A stretch of DNA of 64,000 nt from Prolixibacter denitrificans (lineage in GTDB: Bacteria; Bacteroidota; Bacteroidia; Bacteroidales; Prolixibacteraceae): contig NZ_PYGC01000006.1 in the NCBI RefSeq assembly GCF_003014495.1, positions 186,001 to 250,000 on the forward strand, in the 5' to 3' direction. A program made the position numbers and the translations under genes. Of the stretch, positions 16,791-24,857 are shown one piece after another (the stretch's first letter is position 1; every line of letters starts with the position of its first letter). The notes below the pieces were generated by a model, which did not search any database, had not been told where the DNA came from, and saw only the letters and a program-made list of their open reading frames with translations.

Positions 16791-17825
16791 TTATTGCATT
16801 AAGGAAATACTTCCGTAACGGCTGGAAATATCAACCTTAGCTTTGGGAGCACTTTCATTTCCTATGATTCCATCCACTTCGTAACTGGTATTCTCTTTCA
16901 TCCGGTTCAACCGGTTGCTGTCCGGGTGTTTCAGATTGCAATACTGAACCTCTCCGTGAAGATAATACGAGGCATCGGGAGCAATTCCCAGCTTGATGCT
17001 GGCGTATTTGTTGGTTACATGGATGCTGTCAAATCCGGCGGGTATTTCGCCAATTTTAATGGCTCCGTAGCCGTTGTCCAATTGTAAAGTAGAATTCAGC
17101 TTGTCGGCTTTTATGTTGGTGTACATCGACTCAGCAACCAAGGTATTGAGTTCACCCAACTCAAAGTCGTCGTAACGTGAATCAGCTTTCAGATAATCAC
17201 AATTGTCCACTTTCACGACTGAGTAGCGACTGTCGACTGTCAGTTTCTTTCCTTTGGTCAGGAATAATTTGGAATAGCGCAGATCTGTATTCAGGTCGTC
17301 GGTTTCGTCAACCTGGGCTTTGCTGTAAGCCAAATCGAAGCTGAGCGATGGCGAATTCAGTTTTTTAGCGGTGAGATTACCGTACTTGATTTCGAATTCA
17401 CCTTTACCGGTCAGGTTATTCATAGCAACATTTCCGTAACGTTGCTCAACCTTCAGGTCACGGTCGGCCGGAATGGAAATATGGTAATCGATGCTGAATG
17501 TTTGCCGGGTTTTAAAATCCGACGTAATATCGGTTTCAGCGTACACCGTACCACCATCCTGATGAATGGAGACATCGATTTTATTCAGCAATGCTTTGGC
17601 TTTGTCTTCGGGCAGACCTTCGACCCAAATGTCTACATCGACTACAACTGAATCGCTGCGAACATCGTCGATATAGATATTGCCAAATTTATTGTTGATA
17701 TTCAGCGCTTTTACCGAGTTGATATCAAAACTCTGGTACACTTTCTTGGTTGTTTTCTCAGCAAATGCCTGGCTGGCAAAGAGAATAGCAACCAGAAACA
17801 GTAAGTTATATTTGAACGTTTTCAT
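16791..17825 (-). CDS. DUF4097-like exported beta-repeat protein
   Basis: A 344-residue secreted protein with signal peptide (NLLFLVAILFASQAFA) followed by a repetitive beta-strand body of the DUF4097 (putative adhesin) kind: short strands such as LNINNKFGNIYIDDV, VEQRYGNVAMNNL, FEIKYGNLTAKKL and DSRYSVVKVDN repeat about every 20-25 residues, the pattern of a beta-helix. It is the third gene of the sigma/anti-sigma operon and starts 20 bases before the anti-sigma stop, using the ATG at 17825 instead of one at 17855 that would extend into the upstream gene. Position suggests an envelope-stress output or sensor; the molecular role is not known. Confidence 0.75.
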   Translation of the reverse strand: MKTFKYNLLFLVAILFASQAFAEKTTKKVYQSFDINSVKALNINNKFGNIYIDDVRSDSVVVDVDIWVEGLPEDKAKALLNKIDVSIHQDGGTVYAETDITSDFKTRQTFSIDYHISIPADRDLKVEQRYGNVAMNNLTGKGEFEIKYGNLTAKKLNSPSLSFDLAYSKAQVDETDDLNTDLRYSKLFLTKGKKLTVDSRYSVVKVDNCDYLKADSRYDDFELGELNTLVAESMYTNIKADKLNSTLQLDNGYGAIKIGEIPAGFDSIHVTNKYASIKLGIAPDASYYLHGEVQYCNLKHPDSNRLNRMKENTSYEVDGIIGNESAPKAKVDISSRYGSISLMQ

Positions 17826-18378
17826 GAGATGATGATTTTTTTTGTATTGATGCATTTTTTAAATCGTTGAGTATCGTATTAATAATTGCCAGTTTGGTCT
17901 GATAGTGCTCAATCATGGCATTTAAAATCCGTTCGTCTCCCGGATTGGCTTTCAGCTCTTTTTGCAAATTCCGGTAAAGGTTGTCCATTTCGGTCAGTTC
18001 CTTTTGAATTTCTTTTACTTCCTTCGGTGACTCAACCCCTTGTTTGGCCATTTTTTGCAATTGACTAATGCCGTCGTTAATTCGGGCTGTATAGTACAAC
18101 TGGGCTTCATTGAATTCTCCGGGAACTTCTTCTGTTTGGCTTATGGCCTGGCTCCGGTCCTGTGCCGGATGGAACCAATACATTACCAGATTGGCTGATA
18201 GCAACAGGATGATGGCAACTGCTGCCACCCGGCTGAACCGCGAAACAAACAACTTCTTCCGTTTGGTTTTTCTTTCGGCTTGCGCTAGTCGGTTCTGGAA
18301 GCGTTCGAAATGGCCTTCTGCAGGTTCTTCCAGAAAATCGTCCCTTCTATCCTTTATTATTTTATCCAGATTATCCAT
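17806..18378 (-). CDS. Probable anti-sigma factor (single-pass membrane protein)
   Basis: A 190-residue protein with a charged cytoplasmic N-terminus (1-47), one transmembrane segment (about 49-69, VAAVAIILLLSANLVMYWF) and a helical periplasmic part (about 85-190, with coiled-coil stretches MAKQGVESPKEVKEIQKELTE and NLYRNLQKELKA). It has no zinc-binding anti-sigma motif. The call rests on context: it starts three bases after the stop of the ECF sigma gene, and overlaps the next gene. Regulators placed so are usually anti-sigma factors that release the sigma on an envelope signal. The tail does not resemble known sensor domains. Confidence 0.72.
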   Translation of the reverse strand: MDNLDKIIKDRRDDFLEEPAEGHFERFQNRLAQAERKTKRKKLFVSRFSRVAAVAIILLLSANLVMYWFHPAQDRSQAISQTEEVPGEFNEAQLYYTARINDGISQLQKMAKQGVESPKEVKEIQKELTEMDNLYRNLQKELKANPGDERILNAMIEHYQTKLAIINTILNDLKNASIQKKSSSHENVQI

Positions 18379-18380
18379 AA

Positions 18381-18953
18381 TCAGATGATTGCCACGTTAT
18401 TTTTACTTCTTCTGTTTATCAAAATCTCTTTTAGTTTATTGCGCGCCCTCAGAAATTGCGAACGGCTGGTAGCGTTTTTAATTCCCAAAATCTCGCTCAC
18501 TTCCTCGTGGTCGTATCCCTCAAACAAAATGAGTGAGAGCACCACCCGGTATCCGTGCGAGAGTTCATCCATCGCCTTCTTTATTTCGTCAACCGAAATA
18601 TTTTCCTCCATTTCGGGCTCGCTACCATTGTCTGGTAACCTGTTTTCGTTGGCCGAAAGTTCATTAAAGACCATTTTCCTTTTCTTCAGGTAGTCGATGG
18701 AATGATTAATGACAATTCGTTTCAGCCAGGCTCCGAAGCTTACTTCGCCCTCATAAGAATTTATTTTTCTGAACACTTTAAGAAAAGCTTCCTGCATGAC
18801 ATCTTCCGCATCTTCCACATTGCCGACGATTCGCAAACTGGTATTGTACATTGCTTTGTAGTACAGTTTGTAAATTTCGAACTGAGCTTTGGCATCGTTA
18901 AGCAGGCAGCGGTCAATCAGGTGCTGATGAATATTTATCGCTTTTCTTTTCAA
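18381..18953 (-). CDS. ECF RNA polymerase sigma factor
   Basis: Group 4 sigma-70 family factor, 190 residues. Region 2 is at about 25-95 (NTSLRIVGNVEDAEDVMQEAF, then SFGAWLKRIVINHSIDYLKK), region 4 at about 125-180 with its helix-turn-helix (LSHGYRVVLSLILFEGYDHE, then ISEILGIKNATSRSQF-like). It directs transcription of a regulon that probably includes its own operon. The gene is first in the set sigma, anti-sigma, DUF4097. Region 4 resembles the sequence form common in Bacteroidota ECF sigmas. No ECF promoter could be picked out in the 149 bases before it. Confidence 0.9.
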   Translation of the reverse strand: MKRKAINIHQHLIDRCLLNDAKAQFEIYKLYYKAMYNTSLRIVGNVEDAEDVMQEAFLKVFRKINSYEGEVSFGAWLKRIVINHSIDYLKKRKMVFNELSANENRLPDNGSEPEMEENISVDEIKKAMDELSHGYRVVLSLILFEGYDHEEVSEILGIKNATSRSQFLRARNKLKEILINRRSKNNVAII

Positions 18954-19102
18954 TTTACTTTATCCTTCTGTTTGAATGACGAGACGATTTCCATTGTGTT
19001 GCATGGTGGAAACATAAAATTCATATTTTGAAACAGGGTATGCAAGAAATACCGCGAATATAACGGTAGAAATGGCTATTTTTGTTTTAAATAGACTAAC
19101 TA

Positions 19103-19540
19103 ATGAAAGATTACGATCACCGGATGCATACGGCCGAGCATATTCTGAATCAGACGATGATGCGCATGTTTGGTTGTAACCGGGCCTTTGCCAGTCACAT
19201 AGAGCGCCGGAAATCGAAATGTGATTACCGGTTTAATCGTCCGCTCACCACGGATGAAGAAAAAGATCTTGAACTTCGGGTGAATGAGGTTATTGCCTGG
19301 AACTTGGCAGTAGCATACGAAATGGTCACATACGATGAGGCGGCGGAGCGCTATAACCTGGATAGATTGCCGGATGAAGCCATTGATGAGGAACATTTGC
19401 GCATTGTGCATGTTGGCGAATACGATGCCTGTCCCTGTATTGGTGACCACGTTAATGAGACAAACGAAATTGGTACGTTTCATCTAATCTCCACATCTTT
19501 TGACGATGGTGTGCTTCGGGTTCGGTTTAAACTCAGCTAA
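19103..19540 (+). CDS. AlaX-like tRNA editing (threonyl/alanyl-tRNA synthetase second additional domain) protein
   Basis: A 145-residue stand-alone tRNA_SAD domain. Such proteins hydrolyse mischarged tRNAs, for example Ser-tRNA(Ala), in trans. The zinc-binding residues of the family are in place: HTAEH at 9-13 (His9, His13), and Cys112 with His116 (CPCIGDHV). Cys110 may also take part. The protein is shorter than usual AlaX proteins (typically 150-240 residues), so it matches the short AlaX class without an OB or glycine-rich domain. It is monocistronic. Substrate specificity cannot be told; the flanking sigma operon and barrel gene give no hint. Confidence 0.8.
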   Translation: MKDYDHRMHTAEHILNQTMMRMFGCNRAFASHIERRKSKCDYRFNRPLTTDEEKDLELRVNEVIAWNLAVAYEMVTYDEAAERYNLDRLPDEAIDEEHLRIVHVGEYDACPCIGDHVNETNEIGTFHLISTSFDDGVLRVRFKLS

Positions 19541-19643
19541 CGAATGTGTTCGTTTTCAATTTGTACTATCCTGAAACGTGATAAGTCGCTTCTATTTGTT
19601 GATAATATTTTTCATTAAATTAAGAAATGGGGTTCAAATTTTT

Positions 19644-19651
19644 TAAATTTG
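19644..19651 (+). promoter_or_regulatory. Possible -7 promoter element upstream of the barrel-SPOR gene
   Basis: TAAATTTG fits TAnnTTTG, 69 bases before the ATG at 19720. No TTG stands at the matching -33 position, so the evidence is partial. Confidence 0.35.
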
Positions 19652-19719
19652 GTTCAGACCCTTAATAAATATTGAGAAGAAACCATTTTACGTTGTTATT
19701 GCAACTAACCTTGATAAAA

Positions 19720-21084
19720 ATGAGAAGACACTTTACTCTGCCGGGATTACTTCGTGCCACGATGATGCTTTTATTGATTTCTATTTCTGTCGGTGCGGCT
19801 GCTCAGGAGCAGGACAGTACGCAGGCAAAACCAGAAAAGTATCATATCAGTCAACCCTGGTCTTTTTACATTAACGGAGGAGCCACCAATTATTTTAAAG
19901 CGATAAATAATGAATTGGATCCTTACTTCAATGCCTATTTTAATGAAATCACTCCGTTTGTGGGAGCGGGGATTCAACGGAAAATAAACGATGTATTTTC
20001 TATCGAAACGGAATATGAGTTTGGCTTTGCCCGTGCAATTGGCAATGATTATTCATATTATCACGATATCAATCTGAACGGGTTAATCAATTTTACCAAC
20101 CTGCAGGCTAAAGATGTTTCGCAAAAGCGCTATGCGTTTTATGGTAAAGTAGGAGGTGGCGTCAATTTATTCGAGCCTTCTCCAAACATTGTTAAGCCCA
20201 AGGACAAATACAAAATTTCGTATCAGGTAGGCTTACTGTTCGATTATAACCTAACGCATCACCTGGGATTCCGTTTGGGAGCATCCTGGCGCGGACTGGA
20301 TTCTCAGTATTATGAAGGTGGAAACGATAAAGACTACAAGTGGTTGAGAAATCCGAATTATCTGGTCGGTGAAGTTGGTCTCGTTTACAAATTCGGAAAA
20401 AGAAGAGGGGAGAAGACAGCCGAGGATATGCTTGATTTGGATAAGAAATTTGGTTTGAAAGAAGTTCCACTCGCTGTGAATTCGGAGAAAAAGCTCTTAC
20501 CCGGACACGAATATCATTTGGATATCAAAATTCAGAAAGGTGATTTGACTACGCCGGGAATGTTGAATATTCCACTGCCGAAAGGTATATACGCCTGGGA
20601 TGATTCGACAAAGAGTTACACAAAGACGGATATTCATGTCGATTATCCGCAATTGCCCAAAGGTTCAACCATGATGTTGAGCTATAAGATTCTTCCGCTG
20701 AAAGATTATAGCGGGGCTCAAGAGATTGACGGACATTTTGGTTTCTACCGTACCGGTGACGATAACGTAAAAATAAGTGGTCATTTGTATAAAGATGCTG
20801 TTTATCGTTTTGCTGTTCAGGTTGGAGCTTTTGCTCAGTATCATTATACCGCTGGGGAATTGGCGAGAATACTTCATCTGACAGAACCAATTAAGAGTGA
20901 AGAGCAGGACGGTTACCTGAAATTTACTTTGGGAACCTTTGATACTTACCCGGAGGCTGAGGCTTTCAAGAAACGCATCCGGAGGGATACGAAGATAAAA
21001 GATGCCTTTGTGGTTGGGTATAAGAATGGTGTTCGTCTGCGTTCCATTTCTGGTGAGTTCTACGGAGTATATGATGATAATTAA
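19720..21084 (+). CDS. Outer-membrane beta-barrel protein with C-terminal SPOR-like domain
   Basis: A 454-residue exported protein. After a signal peptide ending near AAAQEQ, residues about 30-230 carry the alternating strands of an outer-membrane barrel (WSFYINGGATNYFKAI, GAGIQRKINDVFSIETEYEF, KYKISYQVGLLFDYNL, GEVGLVYKFGKR). A linker and beta-rich middle follow, and the final 90 residues look like a SPOR domain (YRFAVQVGAF, then YLKFTLGTFDTYPEAEAFKK), which binds denuded peptidoglycan. So it may tie the outer membrane to the wall at division sites; this is inferred. ATG at 19720 is chosen over a TTG at 19672. It ends in a strong shared terminator. Confidence 0.75.
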   Translation: MRRHFTLPGLLRATMMLLLISISVGAAAQEQDSTQAKPEKYHISQPWSFYINGGATNYFKAINNELDPYFNAYFNEITPFVGAGIQRKINDVFSIETEYEFGFARAIGNDYSYYHDINLNGLINFTNLQAKDVSQKRYAFYGKVGGGVNLFEPSPNIVKPKDKYKISYQVGLLFDYNLTHHLGFRLGASWRGLDSQYYEGGNDKDYKWLRNPNYLVGEVGLVYKFGKRRGEKTAEDMLDLDKKFGLKEVPLAVNSEKKLLPGHEYHLDIKIQKGDLTTPGMLNIPLPKGIYAWDDSTKSYTKTDIHVDYPQLPKGSTMMLSYKILPLKDYSGAQEIDGHFGFYRTGDDNVKISGHLYKDAVYRFAVQVGAFAQYHYTAGELARILHLTEPIKSEEQDGYLKFTLGTFDTYPEAEAFKKRIRRDTKIKDAFVVGYKNGVRLRSISGEFYGVYDDN

Positions 21085-21187
21085 GATGTAGTCATTCAGT
21101 TATAGAGACAAAAGATAGTCTTGGGAGGAAAAGAAGGGCTTGGTCTCAGGCTGAATCGATAAGATAAATCAGAAAATATATCATAGA

Positions 21188-21220
21188 AAAAGGGTGATTT
21201 CCATTGGAAGTCACCCTTTT
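21188..21220. terminator. Strong bidirectional terminator between convergent genes
   Basis: AAAAGGGTGA pairs with TCACCCTTTT, with an inner TTCC/GGAA around ATT. The A- and T-rich flanks serve both strands. It lies between the barrel-SPOR gene and the T9SS cargo gene. Confidence 0.85.
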
Positions 21221-21265
21221 CTTTCTTGAATATTTGCCTTTTTATTCGATAAAACAAGTCTCTTA

Positions 21266-22438
21266 TTATCGTATGACGATTTTACGTGTGACAATCTTGT
21301 CGGAGAAGAAAATCTTCACAAAATACACACCTTTAGGCGAATTCGTAAAGTCATATTCATGAATACCCTGGTCGATTTGGCCGGAGTACAATAACTGACC
21401 AGCCATATTGGTGAATTGCATATCCATCATTCCCTCGGCAGGAGCAATAACTTTAATGGAGAATGCGCCATTATTTGGGTTCGGGAAGACAATCACATCG
21501 GAGAAGTCAGATGTACCCAAATCGCCAGCGGTGAATTTCCCAAAATCACTGGTCGTGAAGGTGAAACTATGAGTCACTGGATTGAGTTCTCCATCGAAGC
21601 GCGGCCACATTTGTCCGTTATTCTCAAAGAAACGCATGGCGTAAATTTGAGTTGAATCACCAAAAACTTCTTCTGGTGCATAGTGAAAAGTCAGGTCGGC
21701 TTTTGGATTATCTACTCCGCTTACCTGCACATCCCAGTATTTTTCCAAATAGTTTTGTGGACTCGTATTAGCGTCCAGTTTTTCCGGTTTAACCGAAAGC
21801 ATAACGATACTACTGCTGTAAAAAGTACCCGATTCCCAGGCAACATCTACCGGAGAATAATGCGCGCCTTTTGATGTACTTCCTACCGGGAAAGTAATAT
21901 CCTCTTGCTGCGCCATACTTTTAATCAACCGACCGGTTCCGGATGTAATGACCATTGACTGATTTCCCGGTGTTCCGGAAGTAACCGCATTGGAATAAAG
22001 GACTAAATCCTGGTCACCGACATCGAGATATCCTTGTTGGAAATTCAAATCGTTGATAATGCGAACATTGGTTTGCAGAAGCGTTGTTCCTGTTCCATTA
22101 AGCTCCAGATTGTATACCAGAAACGGATTGGATGAATTGCTGCTGATAACTTGTGTTCCTGTCCCCGTTAAAATCAGGTATCCTTCGGATATACGGAATA
22201 GATTGTCGGAATGATTAATGATGTCACCCGAAATGCTGAGATTTCCGTTTAACTGAATTTTGGGAGCGATATTATTGGACGGCTCACTAAGCATGGAACC
22301 CTGAATATTCACGTCAGCGCCTTTGGTAATCACGATCTGTGCACCACTGTTATGAAAAACAGCTTGCTGTGCATTTGCTTGTGATGTAAACAGAAGTGCA
22401 AAGGCAAGAAGAAGTGGTATGTAGATGAGTCTACTCAT
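21266..22438 (-). CDS. Secreted protein with type IX secretion (T9SS) C-terminal sorting domain
   Basis: A 390-residue exported protein: signal peptide (LIYIPLLLAFALLFTSQANAQ), a beta-rich body with polar repeats, and a C-terminal domain at about 315-390 of the Por/T9SS type A kind (VFPNPNNGAFSIKV, then GVYFVKIFFSDKIVTRKIVI). Such proteins cross the outer membrane by T9SS and are fixed on the surface or released. Its ATG overlaps the stop of the upstream fibre-like gene by one base (TAATG), so the two are made together and may form one surface structure. The body is not recognisable; it contains YLILTGTGTQVISSNSSNPF-type stretches common in Bacteroidota adhesin-like proteins. Confidence 0.82.
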   Translation of the reverse strand: MSRLIYIPLLLAFALLFTSQANAQQAVFHNSGAQIVITKGADVNIQGSMLSEPSNNIAPKIQLNGNLSISGDIINHSDNLFRISEGYLILTGTGTQVISSNSSNPFLVYNLELNGTGTTLLQTNVRIINDLNFQQGYLDVGDQDLVLYSNAVTSGTPGNQSMVITSGTGRLIKSMAQQEDITFPVGSTSKGAHYSPVDVAWESGTFYSSSIVMLSVKPEKLDANTSPQNYLEKYWDVQVSGVDNPKADLTFHYAPEEVFGDSTQIYAMRFFENNGQMWPRFDGELNPVTHSFTFTTSDFGKFTAGDLGTSDFSDVIVFPNPNNGAFSIKVIAPAEGMMDMQFTNMAGQLLYSGQIDQGIHEYDFTNSPKGVYFVKIFFSDKIVTRKIVIR

Positions 22439-24453
22439 TATTGAATAACAAATTTCCGGATGGCGTAAAACTGGTATTTGCTTGATTTCAATTGACCTGC
22501 AGTGATAGCTGTTCCGGTTGAACCATCGAATGCTACGGCTTTCGATGCATCAACTTCTGTTGAAGTCCAGTAATAAGCTGACTGGATAAATCCTGAAGGC
22601 AATTGGGCTTGTGCCGCATATAATAAAGCCATTTCCTCTTGAGAGGGTAGGTACCAGTCTGTTTTTAGTTCGTACGTATAACTTGCACAGAATGGTGCAG
22701 CATAGGTCGTATTACTTGCCAGCGCTGTATTGATCAGTGATGTATTGGATGATCCGTCAATGCTGGTTGCACCAATCATCTGGTCGATCGGTCCCCATTC
22801 AAGGCCATTAAATACTTGTTCTGCGACAACATAAACCTCATTGGTCGAGTTGTTGATATAGAAGATAATACCACCTTCCAGTTTATTTCCAACTTTGATT
22901 TCGGCTGGTCTGCCGGTATAGGTCATCCAGTGAGAACCATTGTAGTAAAGAGGTTGGTGTAGCGAAGTACAATATACCATCAAACCTTCAGCGGGTGAGG
23001 CTATGGCATCAATTTGCGCCAGCGTCATCCGTGGAGGAAGAAAACCCTGAGTAGTGGAATTTACTTCCATAATGGCTGATGCTTCCGGCTGAGTCGTTGC
23101 TCCAACAGTTACTTTACCATCTGTCGATATTTTGTTAAAGCCACTAACTGACTTATCACTTCCGGCAACGATTGCTTTATTCGCTTCTACGGTACCAGCC
23201 GCACCAAAATCAGCACTGGTAACCGAATTGTTTTCCAATGTCTGCACACGAGTGTCCAAACTGGAAATATTAGACTGATTGGTTTGGGCCGTTGTAGTAA
23301 CCGCCGTTACAGCCTGATCGAGCAAAACGTCAGCGTTATTCAGGTCAGTAGCACTGGTGATAACGTTAGTTCCGGCATTGGCTGTATAGCTGCCGTCAGT
23401 TCCTAATCCAGCGCCGGCTTGAGTATTATCCAACTCGGCTTGAATGTTTGTCGCCTGTTGCTGTACATTAGCTACATCTTGAGAGAGTTGTGATACATTC
23501 TGATTGTTGGTTTGGACATCAGCCATTACTGAATTGATAGCCTGGTCCAACAGATTATCAGCGTTGTTCAAACTTGTGGCAGTTCCAATATAAGTTGCGC
23601 CACTGTTAGCCGAATAAGTTCCGTCGGCATTTAAACCGGCTCCGGCTTCAACCGCGTCTATTTCAGTTTGAGTGGATGTATTAGAAGCAAGATTGTTGAC
23701 CTGCGTTTGCAGGTTTGAAATGTCAGAAGTATTTGTTGAAATATTGGATGTATTTGTGGCAATCGCATTTGTATTGTTTGTAACCCGTGTGTTTAAGTTG
23801 ACAAGGGCAGCGCTGTTTGTTGCGGTAGAATTGGTAACCGTAGTCAATTGATTATCCAACAGTGAATCTGCTTCATTCAGTGAAGTTGCTGTTGAAATAT
23901 ACGTAGCAGTTGGATGATTAAGATAAGCGCCATCGGTTTCGTTTAATCCGGCTCCCTGTCGGGTCGCAATAATATTTACCATATAATTGGCATTGGTACC
24001 GGGTTGTTGGGCTATGGCCTGAAAAAGAACATCTATATCGTATAAGCTCTTATCCAAAATAGAGTCAGCGCTGTCATACGATGTCGCACTTCCGATGTAA
24101 TGGGCAGAGGCTTGCGGAACATATTCTGTCGATGAGATACTTTTCCAGTCAGCGGCAGTGGCATCCCAATAATATAATCCAACATTGGGATAAAGTGCCG
24201 AAGCGGTTTTGTTCCAGACCAACAATCCTGTCGGTTTCGTTCCAACAACCGGATCGTTGGGAGCAACCAAGTCTACACGGGGGATAAGCAGACCTTTGGT
24301 ATTGGAATAAATATCCAGAACTGCTGTTGAGTCCGGATTATGAGGTTCATCGCTTACTGAAACATTTTGAGCCACAGTGATACCGGGGGTGAAAAATAGA
24401 AGTAACCCGAACAACAACAAGTAAGTTACTTTCTCAGAATTTAGGATTTTCAT
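22438..24453 (-). CDS. Surface fibre-like protein with repeated modules, coiled coils and DUF1566-like C-terminus
   Basis: A 671-residue exported protein. After the signal (ends GITVAQ) there are four related modules with the pattern YIxxATSLNxADxLLDxxI at about residues 119, 184, 288 and 364, each next to AGAGLxxDGxY and separated by Asn/Thr-rich helices, for example TNTSNISTNTSDISNLQTQV, that are typical of trimeric coiled coils. The last 150 residues form a DUF1566/FISUMP-like domain (EGGIIFYINNSTNEVYVVA, then WYLPSQEEMALLY and YYWTSTE). The layout resembles tail fibres and trimeric adhesins. The frame runs to 24519 but the ATG at 24453 precedes the signal. The partner T9SS cargo gene follows at once. 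Confidence 0.78.
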   Translation of the reverse strand: MKILNSEKVTYLLLFGLLLFFTPGITVAQNVSVSDEPHNPDSTAVLDIYSNTKGLLIPRVDLVAPNDPVVGTKPTGLLVWNKTASALYPNVGLYYWDATAADWKSISSTEYVPQASAHYIGSATSYDSADSILDKSLYDIDVLFQAIAQQPGTNANYMVNIIATRQGAGLNETDGAYLNHPTATYISTATSLNEADSLLDNQLTTVTNSTATNSAALVNLNTRVTNNTNAIATNTSNISTNTSDISNLQTQVNNLASNTSTQTEIDAVEAGAGLNADGTYSANSGATYIGTATSLNNADNLLDQAINSVMADVQTNNQNVSQLSQDVANVQQQATNIQAELDNTQAGAGLGTDGSYTANAGTNVITSATDLNNADVLLDQAVTAVTTTAQTNQSNISSLDTRVQTLENNSVTSADFGAAGTVEANKAIVAGSDKSVSGFNKISTDGKVTVGATTQPEASAIMEVNSTTQGFLPPRMTLAQIDAIASPAEGLMVYCTSLHQPLYYNGSHWMTYTGRPAEIKVGNKLEGGIIFYINNSTNEVYVVAEQVFNGLEWGPIDQMIGATSIDGSSNTSLINTALASNTTYAAPFCASYTYELKTDWYLPSQEEMALLYAAQAQLPSGFIQSAYYWTSTEVDASKAVAFDGSTGTAITAGQLKSSKYQFYAIRKFVIQ

Positions 24454-24530
24454 GCTTCCGTATTTGTGAATTGGGTTAGTCAAACTGCACAATTTCTCGA
24501 ATTTTGAGCTTGCTAACATAACATTTTTTT

Positions 24531-24547
24531 GGTAATTCAGAATTACC
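24531..24547. promoter_or_regulatory. 17-bp perfect palindrome upstream of the fibre-like gene
   Basis: GGTAATTC, A, GAATTACC. It lies 78 bases before the minus-strand start at 24453 and is not followed by a T-run in the right direction for a terminator, so it is more likely a protein-binding site. The rest of the 404-base gap to the helicase gene (24858) shows no further gene or strong motif; an imperfect -7-like TACTTTTA occurs near 24757. Confidence 0.4.
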
Positions 24548-24857
24548 CTTTGCCTTTAATAACGTACCATAATGTCAAAAATTATGTAATTATGATAGAA
24601 AATAGAGAAAAGTAAGATGCATCGAATTAGCCTTGGGTAGCAATGTTGTTGTTACAGTTGTCGGATCGTCAGTTATTTAGCGGAGTACAGGTGAAATTGC
24701 ACAACTATTAGGATAAATACAGCGCGCGTAAAAAAAAATTTCCGGAGATGTTTTCTACTTTTACGGGAAGTGAACTATTTGTAGTCGTTTTTCTTCAGAA
24801 ATGATGGATATAATGAAGAATTGACTATTGGAAAAGAGCTCAAAATTTGTTCGGATA

